Assembly (NCBI GenBank): GCA_028532985.1
Contig: JANCIK010000001.1
Coordinates: 2,170,001 to 2,234,000, forward strand
Length of the DNA stretch: 64,000 nucleotides
Direction: 5' to 3'
DNA from: Stropharia rugosoannulata
Taxonomy: Eukaryota > Basidiomycota > Agaricomycetes > Agaricales > Strophariaceae
Position numbers and translations under genes: made by a program. Positions 32,173-42,919 of this stretch are shown in pieces. The first letter of the stretch is position 1, and each line of letters begins with the position of its first letter. Under the pieces are notes generated by a model, which saw only the letters and a program-made list of their open reading frames with translations, was not told the DNA's origin and searched no databases.

Positions 32173-35100
32173 TTATCCAACCCCGGCAGGGGGAGAGTTA
32201 GCAAAGACAGTAGGGTTGTCTCGCAAGAATTTGAGAAGCGTAGGGAGGTAAGTCAGGACACCATCGTAGGAGTGCTTGAGTAACGGACACTCAAACAGAT
32301 GAAGCCTTGTCTGGAGGAGAACCCCACAGTCACAGGAGTACTTTTCATCGATATTAAAGCGCTTAAAGTAAGCGCCGATAGGCGCATGCCCTAGTAGGCA
32401 ATGGGTCATGTGCAATGTGAGCGAAATTGAATCCCCACAAGATGAGAGCCAAGATCCGCCCTTGGCATATGATGGCTTGATGCGGTGTTCTCCATCGATA
32501 GAGTCGAGTTGGAGGAAATTATGTCCTGCGTGATCTGTATCTCAAAAGAACAGTTGACGCCAGGCCCGTAATTGTTGATCAGCTACTGCTTTGCAGCAGC
32601 TGTCCAAAGAAGAGTCCTGGTACCTGCCGAGTACCCGGGGTTGGGCCTTTAATAAAAGGTGAGCTTCATGATGAATGCCCCACTCTGATTTGGATGGGAC
32701 ATCGACAAACGTGATGGAGTGTGAAGGGTCCTTAGAGAACCATTCGCCTAAGATGCGGCAGACAGCCAAGGACACTCCTTGGCCAGAGTGGATGGATGGG
32801 TCCAGGGCTCTCCTAGCAGAAGAGAGAGAATCCGTGAACAAATGAATGTTGGTGCAGTTGTCTCGTTGAAGTGCCCGGACAATAGCATAACGAATAGCTG
32901 CAAGCTCCGTGTCGGGGGCAAGGACCTTACCGGCGACGTACTTGACATCATCAATACATATGCCATTTTGATATAGCACTGCACCCGCGAGGGCTTGGTG
33001 AAGCTTGCTGGCAGGAACCGAAGCATCTGTGCCAATCAAGATTGTGTCATGGATCTCCTCTGCTTTCTTGCGGATGGAGTTATAATGTTTATGACGCGCA
33101 TTTTCAATGTGGAGACGAATCCACTCGTGGTACGCGACAAGGTCGCCGTCAAAATCAGATACATCCTTGTGTTCAACAGGGACATACTCAGATCTTGGAC
33201 GGAAATGTATGCGGTTAGGAAATAAATCCAAGAGCCGCTTCCCAGGCTGAGCCTCATCCGCGCACGGAGAGAAAGTCTCAGTCATGAAAGGAAGGTTGAT
33301 TTGAATATCTGGGATGCTGCCCCTGAGCTTCTCGCGAACGCGTTCAGGGATGCGAAATAAAGCATGGTAGTGAGGATTGCTACTCTTGGCATATGGATCC
33401 GATAATAGGGATCTTGTAGGATGAGTGTCCGACAAGGTTGCCACGCGGTAAACAGACTGGAGTCTAAGTTTACAAAGGTGGAGGTGAATTGGCATGAGGC
33501 CAGCGATAGCCTGAACGCTGCCAGTAGGCAAGGTGCGAAAAGCACCTGTGATCCATACAGCAGCTCTGCGCTGCATGCTAGTAAGGTTTTTCAAGATGCC
33601 CTCCATGGGGGCAGACTTGTAATACCAAAATTTGTAGCCGTACGTCGCAATAGGTAGGATGCATGACCGGTAGAGGAGGCGTCTCTGTTTAGGAGACAAG
33701 CCTCTGGCAGAGTTACCAAGCATGCCCATGGCTTTCACTGTGGTCAATGCCTTGGTGGCATAAAAGCGGACATGTTCGTGAAATCTAAGTTCACGATCGA
33801 AGAAAAACCCCAAATAGCGCCAAATGGGCTTGGGGGTGAGAGGGGTGTTTCCGGTGAACAGGGTGAACCCAGTGTCCAGAGGAGGATTGAAGCCATCTCT
33901 TGACCGAGAGAAGTGAAAAAGCTCGGACTTGTTATGTTCCATACGAAGTCCAGCAGCAGTGAATAAGTCGACAAGGTAGGCATAGCCAGCCTTTAGAATA
34001 ACATTGTTAGTGCCCAGATTACCCGATTGAGTAACTAGGGTACCATCATCAATGAAGGATAGGAGCATCGTGTCAACGTTCACGGCTCGTAGGTCATATA
34101 TCTTCATAATAGGAGATATATAAATGGAGGATAAAACGGGGGAGAGGGTGGAGCCTTGACCGCACCCAACGTCCGCCTGTTTAGGACCAGAAGAGTAATT
34201 GTTCCAGAGGTACGATGTAACTCTGTCAACAAGGTAAGAGGCAAAGAATTTCGTCACGATGTGAGGAAAGCCGAGCCTTGCAAGGGTCGCCAACAAAAAC
34301 TCATGGTTGAGCGACGGAAAGAACTGCGCAATGTCGAATGCCACCACGCTAGTCTTGAGCCCCCTGGCCCATCCTGCGCGAACAAGATGGGTAAGGTAGA
34401 CTCCTGCATCTTCTGTAAAACGCTGGCGGATACTGCCAAATTGGTTCGGGTGGACAAGGTCGAGTTTGATCATATCAAACTGGAAGCGATTGGCAAGAAG
34501 CTTTTCGAGAAGTTTACCAAGGGTATTCAGGAGGACAATTGGCCTGAAGTCCTTTGGAGTTGTGTAGGAGGGTTTATTGGGTTTCAGGATGACCACAGAA
34601 ACCGATTCCTTAAAGTGTTTAGGCCAATGGGAAGCACGAATGCACCCATTAGCCAATGCTAGGATCACGCTGCAACAAGAGTCGTTGTGAACAATCCTTT
34701 TTAAGTGCCGCCATGTAACATGGTCAGGCCCAGGGGATGAATTGTTAGAACAAGACGCAAGTGCGTCAGTCAGTTCTAGCTGAGAGAAGTTGACCCATTC
34801 GGGAACCTGGTCCATTTCTTCAAGAATAGAAACATCACAAACACGGTCAGAGGCTGCATTGTATGTGTTGTGGAGTGCATCCCAAAGATCTGGGAGGTCA
34901 TGACATGGAGAGCCATTGTAAAGAATAGACTCACAAGGGGGATTTTTACGCTGTTGGATCCAATTCATGAGATCCCACGGACATTTCTTAGATTCAGAGA
35001 TTTCCTTGATGCAGTTGTCAAAGAAAACACGTTTAGCGCATCTGGTGTTAGCACGGAACTTTCTCCAATTTGTAGCAGAGTGATCAGCTTTGTACAAATC

Positions 35101-36078
35101 GAGGGCATCTTGGCAACCCCAATCCCACCAGGGTTTGGAGTGAGGGACAATACGGGCCTCAACAGCATGTTTGTTCCATGCTGTGGAGAAGGCATCAGCA
35201 ATAGCCGAAGCACATGCGTCCACCTGAGCCAGAGTATCAATAGTGCAGCTGAGTACGCTTATTGATTCCATAATATCTGTGAGGAAGGCCTCTTCGGCCT
35301 CCGACCCAGGTTTGAGAGACTTTCTGAGAGGGTCAGAAATAGTTAGAGAGAGGGGCAATGACACCGCTAAAGGGCAGTGATCAGAGGCCAGTTTGAGGTC
35401 TTCGACTCGCTCCACAAGGCATGTGAGTGAATCGGAAGTGGGGATGAACATCAGATCAATGACTGATGGGGTAAGCCTCGCATTGCGCGAAACAAAAGTA
35501 GGTCCTGGGTTGCAGAAGCGGCCCAGGCTGAGTGTAAAGGTGGCTGCCATGTTGAGCAGCCGGTCGGCCGCACTCCTGTGATGGGTCACATTGGGATCCC
35601 ATTCACGAGAGTGGCAGTTAAAATCCCCGCCCATGTAACACAGGTCAATGGGAAGATTCAGGTCGTCTAGAAGATGAACAGCAGAATGACGCTCATCATT
35701 GTATATGTTGAGCAAATTAAAGGATGCTCCCTGATGGAAGAGGGAGACAAGGAGTAAATCACAATGATTGATCAAGTCAGATCTCATCGTGGGGCGCAGT
35801 GTGGACAATCAGCTAGCGATATAGGCCATGACCCGAGGCGGGCCTTCACTGTCAGGGGGGCATACCATCGGTACCCAATTAGGGTTACGCGGTGCGCCGG
35901 CAATGTCATCGCCGTCTGGGTTAGACGTTGATGGAGCAGATCTTACAGTCTGCCAGGCAGGTTCTTGTATAAATATTAAATCATACTTGTTATGGCATAG
36001 ATTTAGAAGTACATCAATAAGCAAATAATTCTTCGCTACATTGAAAGATAAAACCCTAAGACTCTCCAGCCCTCTCAT
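32173..36078 (-). pseudogene. LINE ORF2: endonuclease, RT, RNase H, zinc finger; two in-frame TGA
   Basis: The ATG at 36078 opens a 1301-codon frame broken by TGA at 35811-35809 and 32544-32542. The first part is an APE-type endonuclease (LSFNVAKN, IQEPAW, MGGDFNCHSREWDP, ASDHCPLAV). RT follows (FRPIVLLN, FDIAQFFPSLNH and the catalytic FIDD in place of YADD). RNase H (IGTDASVPASK, LFTDSLSS) comes next. A carboxy finger CDCG..H..C lies after the second TGA (residues in 32415-32250). Both stops fall where reading through restores typical family sequence, and both could be former CGA codons. It nicks DNA and primes reverse transcription on the target. Confidence 0.88.
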
Positions 36079-37101
36079 TGAGCTGGACAGGGGGAGTTAG
36101 AAGTGTTACACTGGCTCGCATTTGGGGTGCATACCTGGGCATATTTAGCAGTGATCCACTCGGGATCATAGCAGTGGCGCCAGAAGGGACAGTGCCTTCT
36201 GTCAGTGGCGCTGTGGTTGCCTTTGCAATTGGGGCACCTTGGCGCATGTGGACAGTCTTTGCCTTTTGGGGTCGGCGCGACAGGGGGGTTAGCCTTGGGG
36301 TTCCCTTTGCAGGGGCCGCAGAGCTGACGGTGCGAAGCTGCATCATGCAGGCCGCTGCAGTGAGGGCAGCGCACGTGGAACACGCGACATGCTGATGTAG
36401 GGTGGCCCCACCTATAGCAATGAGTGCAGAGTGAGACACCGACACAGGCCCTCGCTGCCATGATGCGGCAGGAGCGGCCTTTGATCATAATGGTGCGCCC
36501 GATAAGGCGCTTCACGTGGGTGCCCTGTTGGGAATCCCAGACCTCAAAGTACGCAGTTGAGTTAGAACTGGCCTTGGAGACCCTGTCAAGTCGGACAGAT
36601 GACCGAAGCTTGAAGTCGGGAGCGAGGGGAGAAGCCTTCATGGCATTATCGACCTCGTCGGGCGTAACCTTCACCATTGTAAAAGGCGAAGCAAAGGTGG
36701 GGACGTCGACGATCTTAAGATAAGACCACAACTGGGGAAGGTCAACCACATATTTCATACCCGCCCAAGGCGAGTTGCGGAACATGGGTTCGAAACTCCA
36801 ATACAAGGCGTCCAACGTATGAGCATTGGGCACCTCGTTTGTGGCAAGGGACCAGCCTTCGTATGCAACAGAGGCAGAAAGGACCCGGAATTTAGACTTC
36901 TCGGCGATGAAGACTGTGTTGGCTGCCGAGACAAGCAAGTCAAGGCTCAGATTATGCGCTTGTGGGCCCTTAGACGGGTCTGCAAACGTGAGAAATGCTT
37001 GCTTTCGGGTAGGACCGGCAGCAGTGTAGGAAGGAATCCCTTGCTTGCACTTGGGTTGAGAGCCAGAGGCTTGCTGCTGGATCTCAATGATCTGGCGAGC
37101 A
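36075..37101 (-). pseudogene. LINE ORF1, 3' portion with zinc knuckles
   Basis: This is the carboxy part of ORF1, continuing from 53570. It contains a knuckle CTHCYRWGHPTSAC, then CPHCSGLHDAASHRQLC and CPNCKGNHSATDRRHC, the gag-like set of Tad1-clade ORF1 proteins that coat the RNA. Its TGA stop (36075-36077) overlaps the ORF2 start ATG (36076-36078) as ATGA, suggesting reinitiation. The KDZ insertion is the only damage I see. Confidence 0.88.
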
Positions 37102-37852
37102 CACATAGGACAGTGGCTGGGTACCGTAGTATACGGGACCTCAGTAAACTATTAGTATACCGTAGATCACGGGCCCATTTTCAACAAATGGCAACCTAGT
37201 ATAATACCGTGATCTACGGGGCTAATGGCAACCTATCTTAGTACCATGTTTCACGGGGCCATTTTCAACAAATGGCATCCGCATAAATAGGTAGGTAAAT
37301 CCGGCGGAACCAGAAAGTTAAATAATTAAAAAGCGGTAAAATCGGCGGCGATGTGCATAAAAAGAGGTAAATTCAGCGGCATTATAATTTTCACAAAATG
37401 AATTCCGGCGGTTGTACTGAAAACACCATTTCTATCCGGCGGATATAGTCACATGATTTTCTCAAATTTCACGGGGCTAGTGGTAAATATTTTAATACCG
37501 TGTGCTATAGACTCATTTTCAACAAATGGACTTCTGAGAGTTTCGATGAGCCGGCTGGAAGAAATCCGGCGGCGAGGTGATGGTGGATGAGAATGGCCTG
37601 TCACTCCTCTCCGACTTATCCAAAGCTGATGGAATGTACCCAAACTGCCCAAAATACTTCCACCCAGCTATCCTTTACGGAGTGGACCAATTGGGTTACC
37701 AGGGGCATGTATTCCTTGCCTGGAACAGGGAATGATTTTAGCAGGTGAAGCTAAGCGGTCTGCCAAACCACCAAATTGGCTTTCTCCGCCGGTGAATGCG
37801 ATATTCCCGGCAAGAACCTGGCGCAATTCAGCGTCAGAGGAGCGAAGAGAGT
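37102..37852 (+). repeat. Left TIR of KDZ element 3
   Basis: This arm pairs with 52818-53569 with only a few differences, one being accatg here for accgtg on the right (CpG). Four 15-bp imperfect palindromes of the form ACCGTRnnnnYACGGG lie at 37123-37137, 37159-37173, 37206-37220 and 37243-37257. They alternate with the palindromic CCATTTTCAACAAATGG. These repeats look like transposase-binding sites. Degenerate copies recur near 37470-37530. Confidence 0.92.
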
Positions 37853-38707
37853 CGGTCACCAGCATCATAAGGGTTTTTGGAAGATTTGGATTTGATGCCT
37901 ACAACGGAGACATAACTCCAAATGTTACCCCATGATGGGTGTTTGTTCATTGCAAAACACCCCCAGTGACCAGGTGGAGCTGCCAGCCAAACAGCGCAAG
38001 TAGGCGGGGGCGGGGGCTCAAGGGGACCAAAAGGCGCAAAGCGGCGGGGTCGGGGGCGCAAAGAGGACCAAAAAGCCCAAAGGGGCGGGGGCGGGGGCGC
38101 AAAGGGGACCAAAAAGCCCAACGGGGGGGGTGCGGGGACCAAAAAGCCCAAAGGGGCGGGGCCGGGGGCCCAAGGGGCGGCGGAGCAGCCGGCGGCCGGC
38201 GGCCATGGGGCCCACGGGGGGCAGGGGCCCAAGGGGGGCCAAAAGGCCCAAAGGGGTGGAGGCCCCCGCCTATGGCCGGCGGCCGCCGGCTCCTTCGCGC
38301 ACCCTTTGGGCCCCCGCCCCCCTTGGGCCCCTGCCCCCTTGGGCCCCCGCCCCCCTTGGGCCCCCGCCCACTTGGGCCCCATGGCCGCCAGCCGCCGGCT
38401 GCTCCGCCGCCCCTTGGGCCCCCGGCCCCGCCCCTTTGGGCTTTTTGGTCCTCTTTGCGCCCCCGACCCCGCTGCTTTGCGCCTTTTGGTCCCCTTGAGC
38501 CCCCGCCCCTGCCTACTTGCGCTGTTTGGCTGGCAGCTCCACCTGGTCGCTGGGGGTGTTTTGCAATGAACAAACACCCATCATGGGGTAACATTTGGAG
38601 TTATGTCTCTGTTGTAGGCATCAAATCCAAATCTTCCAAAAACCCTTATGATGCTGGTGACCGACTCTCTTCGCTCCTCTGACGCTGAATTGCGCCAGGT
38701 TCTTGCC
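37810..38707. repeat. GC-rich fold-back palindrome in element 3
   Basis: The two halves (37810 to about 38258 and 38258-38707) are inverted copies: the arm ggcaagaacctgg...cagcgtcagagg at the left returns inverted at the right. The inner 250 bp of each arm are short GC repeats such as caaaGGGGCGGGGGC and GGGGaccaaaaagccc, so one strand is G-run rich then C-run rich. Mirror-image frames beginning MFVHCKTPP in both strands come from the palindrome and are not genes. The outer edge is the inner part of the TIR. A related unpaired GC-rich block lies at 52618-52800. Confidence 0.85.
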
Positions 38708-39242
38708 AGAAATATTCTACTGACACACGGAGATAGATAGCCCTGCTGTGTCAATGGGTGCACATGCATGCAACACATCCGGCGGCGAAACCGCCGGATC
38801 CATCGCACCTTGACCCTTCCCTGATGTGAAACAATTCTGCAAATGCTTTTACTACTTCTGTCCTTTCCTACCTCAGCATCCTTTCCATACACCCTTGCAT
38901 TATTTACTTAGGTCAAGCCAACCACTTTCAATGTTACCTCAAGATGCAGCTATTATCAGTAATAATCGAGCTTTGTTAACACCTTATTGGTGGGGCTGAT
39001 ATAATGTAGGCCGGCGCATTATATGACGCCAGGATGTGGCGCTGAGATCACGTAAGGCCGGCGGAAAGTGAACTTTAAATGTTCGAGCTATGTTGATTGG
39101 TGCCGTGGGAATGTTTGCTATTCTTTGTACAATGTTGAACTTTATAATAGCTCTAGGCGATCACCGGTTGTTTTCTTCTCTCCCACACCTTCATACTCTA
39201 AAAAAATCCCTCTCCTCCTCATTTTTCAAGTCTCGTCATCAA
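38708..39242 (+). promoter_or_regulatory. Upstream region of gene a, element 3
   Basis: This non-coding stretch before gene a has CCGGCGG words near 38780, 38793 and 39057 and the pyrimidine run ctctcccacaccttc (39179-39193) shared with element 2. A TATAATG-like stretch lies near 39000. No frame is conserved. Confidence 0.4.
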
Positions 39243-40185
39243 ATGGCCACCACATACAGCAACATGGAGCTCCGAGAGGCAATTCTTGCCTTCCACTTCG
39301 ATTGCATCAAGGTTTGGGAGGGTGGGGAGCAGGTATACCTGCAAGAGAGGAAGAGGTTATGGAAGGCATTTGTGAGTATTGATTTCATTTATTATTGGAT
39401 ACTTACATTCTGTGAATAGATTGAACTTCGAGAACGCAAGAAGACCGCTGCCGGCCCTCGAATCGGGTGGACGCTGTACAGCTATATGCTGAAGCTCGTG
39501 TCGTCGGACTCGCCGGCAGATGGAAAGGAGGTGGAAGGTGTGAAGTGGGAACAGTGGAGAGGAATGGTCGAGGGAGGGCTGTATGTCCTGAGGCGAGAGG
39601 ACCAGGCCAAGGTTGAGGTTGAACAGTCAAGCCTCCCTGTCATTAGTAAGTCCTGTTTCATTGCTTAATACATTATACTAATTATTCCGTAGAAAAACGG
39701 CCAGATATTGTGAAGGCCAGGGCACCAGTTCCGGCGGCTCAGCCGGCGGCGCAACCGACTGCGTTTCCCGCGCCAGTCCCCATCCCAACCCGTGCGCCAG
39801 TCCCAATCCCTGCCACTGTCCCTACACCTGCGCCCGTGCCAACCCCCGCCCCTATCCCGGCCCCAGAGCCCGTGCCAATGCCCGCTCCCATCCAGCCCCC
39901 AGCGCCCGTGCCAACGCCCGCTCCCATCCCGCCCCCAGCGCCCGTGCCAACGCCCGCTCCCATCCCGCCCCCAGTCCCCGTGCCAACGCCTGCGGGGCCT
40001 ATCCCGTCCCCGGCCCCCGCGCCTATCCCGCCTCCAGCGCCCGTGCAAATGCCCGCGCAAATCCCGGCCCCCGCACCCCTGCCAATGTCCGCAACGGAGC
40101 AACCCTCAGGTGCAGCGCATGTCTCCCCCTCTCCGCCGGCCGTAATCCGCCGGCCAAGAAACAAGAAACTGGCGGTGAGGGAGAA

Positions 40186-41238
40186 CATCAGGAAAACCAC
40201 TTTTTTGAAAAGAGACTTTTTGAGACATCTATATGTCTCTTGGGAGATTTAGTGTCTTTTTGAGACATCAATATGTCTTTTGGTGAATTTTATGTCTTTT
40301 TTATACTTTTAAAGGTCTCCTAGAGACTTTGGGGAAATATGTAATTCTTCCAATGTCTTTTTAGGTCTTTTTATTTCTTTTAAAGTCTTTCAAATTTTCT
40401 AGGTATTTAAATGTATTGATGTAATTGTATAAATCTTTTTATGTCTTTGAAAGTTTTTAAAAATGTCTCATAAAGTGTATTAAAAAGCTACAAAAAGACT
40501 CAAAAAGACATTTAAAGACATAAAAACCTGGGAAAAAATTGACTTATAAATAGCTATTGTTAACTATTACTTATAATCTACATTGTAGGTCTTATATAAA
40601 ATACATCTGAACATGACTAAATTCAATGACTTGTGATGTAATAAATTAATGTAGTCTAGAGCATTACCATCATATTTGACCTGCAGTTAGTCTATATACA
40701 CAGGCACATGGTGTAGGGGAAAGTATGCTGGTTTTAAGTCATGCATGAAGCTGTTGGTTCAATTCCTGGCAAATGCAAATTATTTCCACAGCATAAGTTC
40801 CCCTTCCCATTGTACCCAAGTTAATGTGATGGTTTATTTGCCATTGTATCTTTATGTAAGATGCTGACTAATATAGTTACTTCATGACAAATCTTAAGTA
40901 CAATTTAAATATATCTAATTACCTACTTACAAACTCTTACAAATACAATCTAATCTATGTAGTAGTGATTTGGCTAAGATGAGGTCATGTTTTTAATGTT
41001 TTTATAAAGAAAAAATGTGACATTAAAAGACATTTAGAGACATCTAGAGACATTATGAACACATAAAAAGACATTAAAGAGACTCCCAGAGACATAAAAA
41101 AGTCTTTAAAAGTTTGATACCTGGAGACTTTGCTTTAAAAGTCTCCTAGAGACCCAGGTCTCCTGGGGTCTTTTTAAGTCTTTTTAAGTCTTTTTGAAAA
41201 ATTAAAAGACTTTTTCTGAAAAAGTCTTTTTCCTGATG
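40186..41238. mobile_element. 1053-bp AT-rich TIR insert in gene a, unknown family
   Basis: The insert starts CATCAGGAAAA and ends TTTTCCTGATG, with AA repeated at the target. The inner flanks are packed with GTCTTTTT / AAAAAGAC and AGAGAC / GTCTCT words in both orientations, densest in the outer 250 bp at each end. No coding frame of note. It splits a codon of gene a exactly where element 2 is continuous, which proves insertion. A tRNA-like stretch lies in its middle. The AA duplication does not fit a family I can name with confidence. Confidence 0.75.
40702..40780 (+). other. tRNA-like pol III promoter sequence inside the insert
   Basis: TGGTGTAGGGG (40709-40719) resembles an A box and GGTTCAATTCC (40756-40766) a B box. 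They lie 36 bases apart, in the order and spacing of a tRNA gene. The stems do not pair well enough for a working tRNA, so this is either a decayed tRNA or a tRNA-derived element promoter. Confidence 0.4.
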
Positions 41239-42919
41239 AAGACCCCATCCCCAACCGGTGCACATCCGGCAGCATTCCAAGATGTTGTCCAGCCGCAGAG
41301 GAAGGTCGTGGTCGAGGTGCCCAAGGGCAAGAAGACGCAGGGGAAGAATGCAAAGGGACCCGCAACGCAGCCGGCAGTTGCGGGTCCCTCCAGACTTCCG
41401 CCGGTTCGAGCAAGCGAAACCTTGAGTGATGACGACGAAGACCTACCCCTGGCTCGCACTGTGAAAGTCAAGGGAAAGGGAAAAGGAAAGGCAAGGGCAA
41501 TGGAGGTGGATGAACCCAGCCCGCGGGCGGCGGCGACCCCAGCCAGGAGAAGCAGGAGCAGGAAGACCGAAGATGAAGACAGCGACGTTCCGCCGGCCGC
41601 CGGCAAGGGGAAAGCAAAGGGCAAGGGCTCGCATTCGAAGGGGTTGCCCATCCCCGAGGGTTGTTATGCAAGCCAGACTCCTTGCTGGTCTTGCATCAAC
41701 CGCGGGACGACCTGTCACGTCGAGTCGCCGGAACACGAGGCCGCCATGCTCGAGAACCCCATCAAGCCCTGTACAACTTGTCAGTTGTACAAGAAGCCTT
41801 GCTTGAAGACGGCGGGCGCAATCACCCTCGACGACAAGGTCAAGCTGTGGGTAAAGCACCTCACGCGATTCATCACCCCAGATGGGGCACGGGCGTTCCC
41901 CACACCGACAACTGTGGGAGATACCCTCCTACTGACTCTTGACGCAGCGCAGAAGGCAGTGTCAGGCCTCGAGAATGGCGTCGACGAAATCAGCACCGAA
42001 GTTCAGGCAGTGCAGAAGCAGCACAAGGCACTATCGAAGAAGTTTGAAGATGGCGTCATCGCGATCGAAAACGTCGAGGATAACGTCGAGATGGTGGAGA
42101 AGAAGGTGGAGACGATGCAGGCGGCGATAACAGAGCATGGTGAGATGCTCCTCCACATTGTGGAGGGGCAGGCAGCCATTGTGACGCTGTTGAGGGCTTT
42201 GGGGCGAAAGGTGGGCGGAACCGATCCCGAGTTCCGCCGGGAAGACGATGGCGCATCGAGACAGGACAACTTGCAAAAGTTGTTCCCAATCTCGACGGCA
42301 ATATTCAAGCGTCAAGATGCTCATGCCGCCGCCGGACGTACACCGGCGGATGCAGGCACCATTCCCCCACCACCACCCATTGCTGCCCCGACACCACCCG
42401 CCCCCACAACAAAGGCAAGGTCAAGTTCACCACCGGCACCATCTTCTCACGAGGACATGGAGGAGGATGACAATGAGGAGGACGAGCTGGAACAGGATGG
42501 CGAGGATGACGACGACGATGACACCGCCGGCGAGGACGACGGACAAGCAGAGGAGTCAATTTCGAGGGCTGGCAAGAAGGCCCTGCAAGGGAGTCCGAAG
42601 CACACCCGTAGTAAGACAAAGGCGAAGGTGAAGGCAGCAGCAGTACGTGTGCCCAAGGCGAAGGACACTGCCGGGAACAAACATGCGCATGAGGAAGGTG
42701 ACGCTGATCCGCCGGCGAAGAGGGTGCGAGGTCGTCGCGCGAACAAGTGATAGATTGCTTGTTCCCTGTCCGGTATCTTGTGGGCATTTGGCCCTTTTTT
42801 TTATATTACATTTTGTTCCCGTAGTCAGTTGAGCTCTTGACCCAGAGTCAAGGGCAAATTCATATTTTTGTGTTTGGCAGAGAATATAAGTCTATTAAGT
42901 AAATTAAGAACAAGCAACA

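Larger units (their letters stand above)
39243..42750 (+). pseudogene. Gene a, element 3: Zn2Cys6-like protein, broken by an insertion
   Basis: Exons 39243-39371, 39420-39645 and 39693 onward have introns in the same places as element 2. The third exon is cut at 40185/40186 by a 1053-bp insert and resumes at 41239 with AAG ACC CCA, the KTPSPTGAHPAAF motif of element 2. Without the insert it would be about 785 residues. Before the insert lies a Pro-rich repeat (P-A-P-V-P-T-P-A-P-I-P). After it comes the cysteine cluster CWSCINRGTTC, 18 residues, CTTCQLYKKPC, here exactly CX2CX6C twice. A coiled coil (VEMVEKKVETMQAAI), an acidic run and a basic end follow. The part from 41236 could still be made alone. 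Confidence 0.8.

Noticed and set aside
31928..32251. Plus-strand 107-codon frame in the LINE 3' region
   Set aside because: It overlaps the LINE 3' UTR and the ORF2 end on the opposite strand, and has no conserved match.
37834..38682. Two mirrored 247-codon Pro/Gly-rich frames beginning MFVHCKTPP
   Set aside because: Both come from the GC-rich palindrome, where stop codons are rare by composition. The start is in TIR sequence.
40702..40780. A functional tRNA gene
   Set aside because: A- and B-box-like motifs are present, but acceptor and T stems do not pair well and no 3' processing signal is clear.
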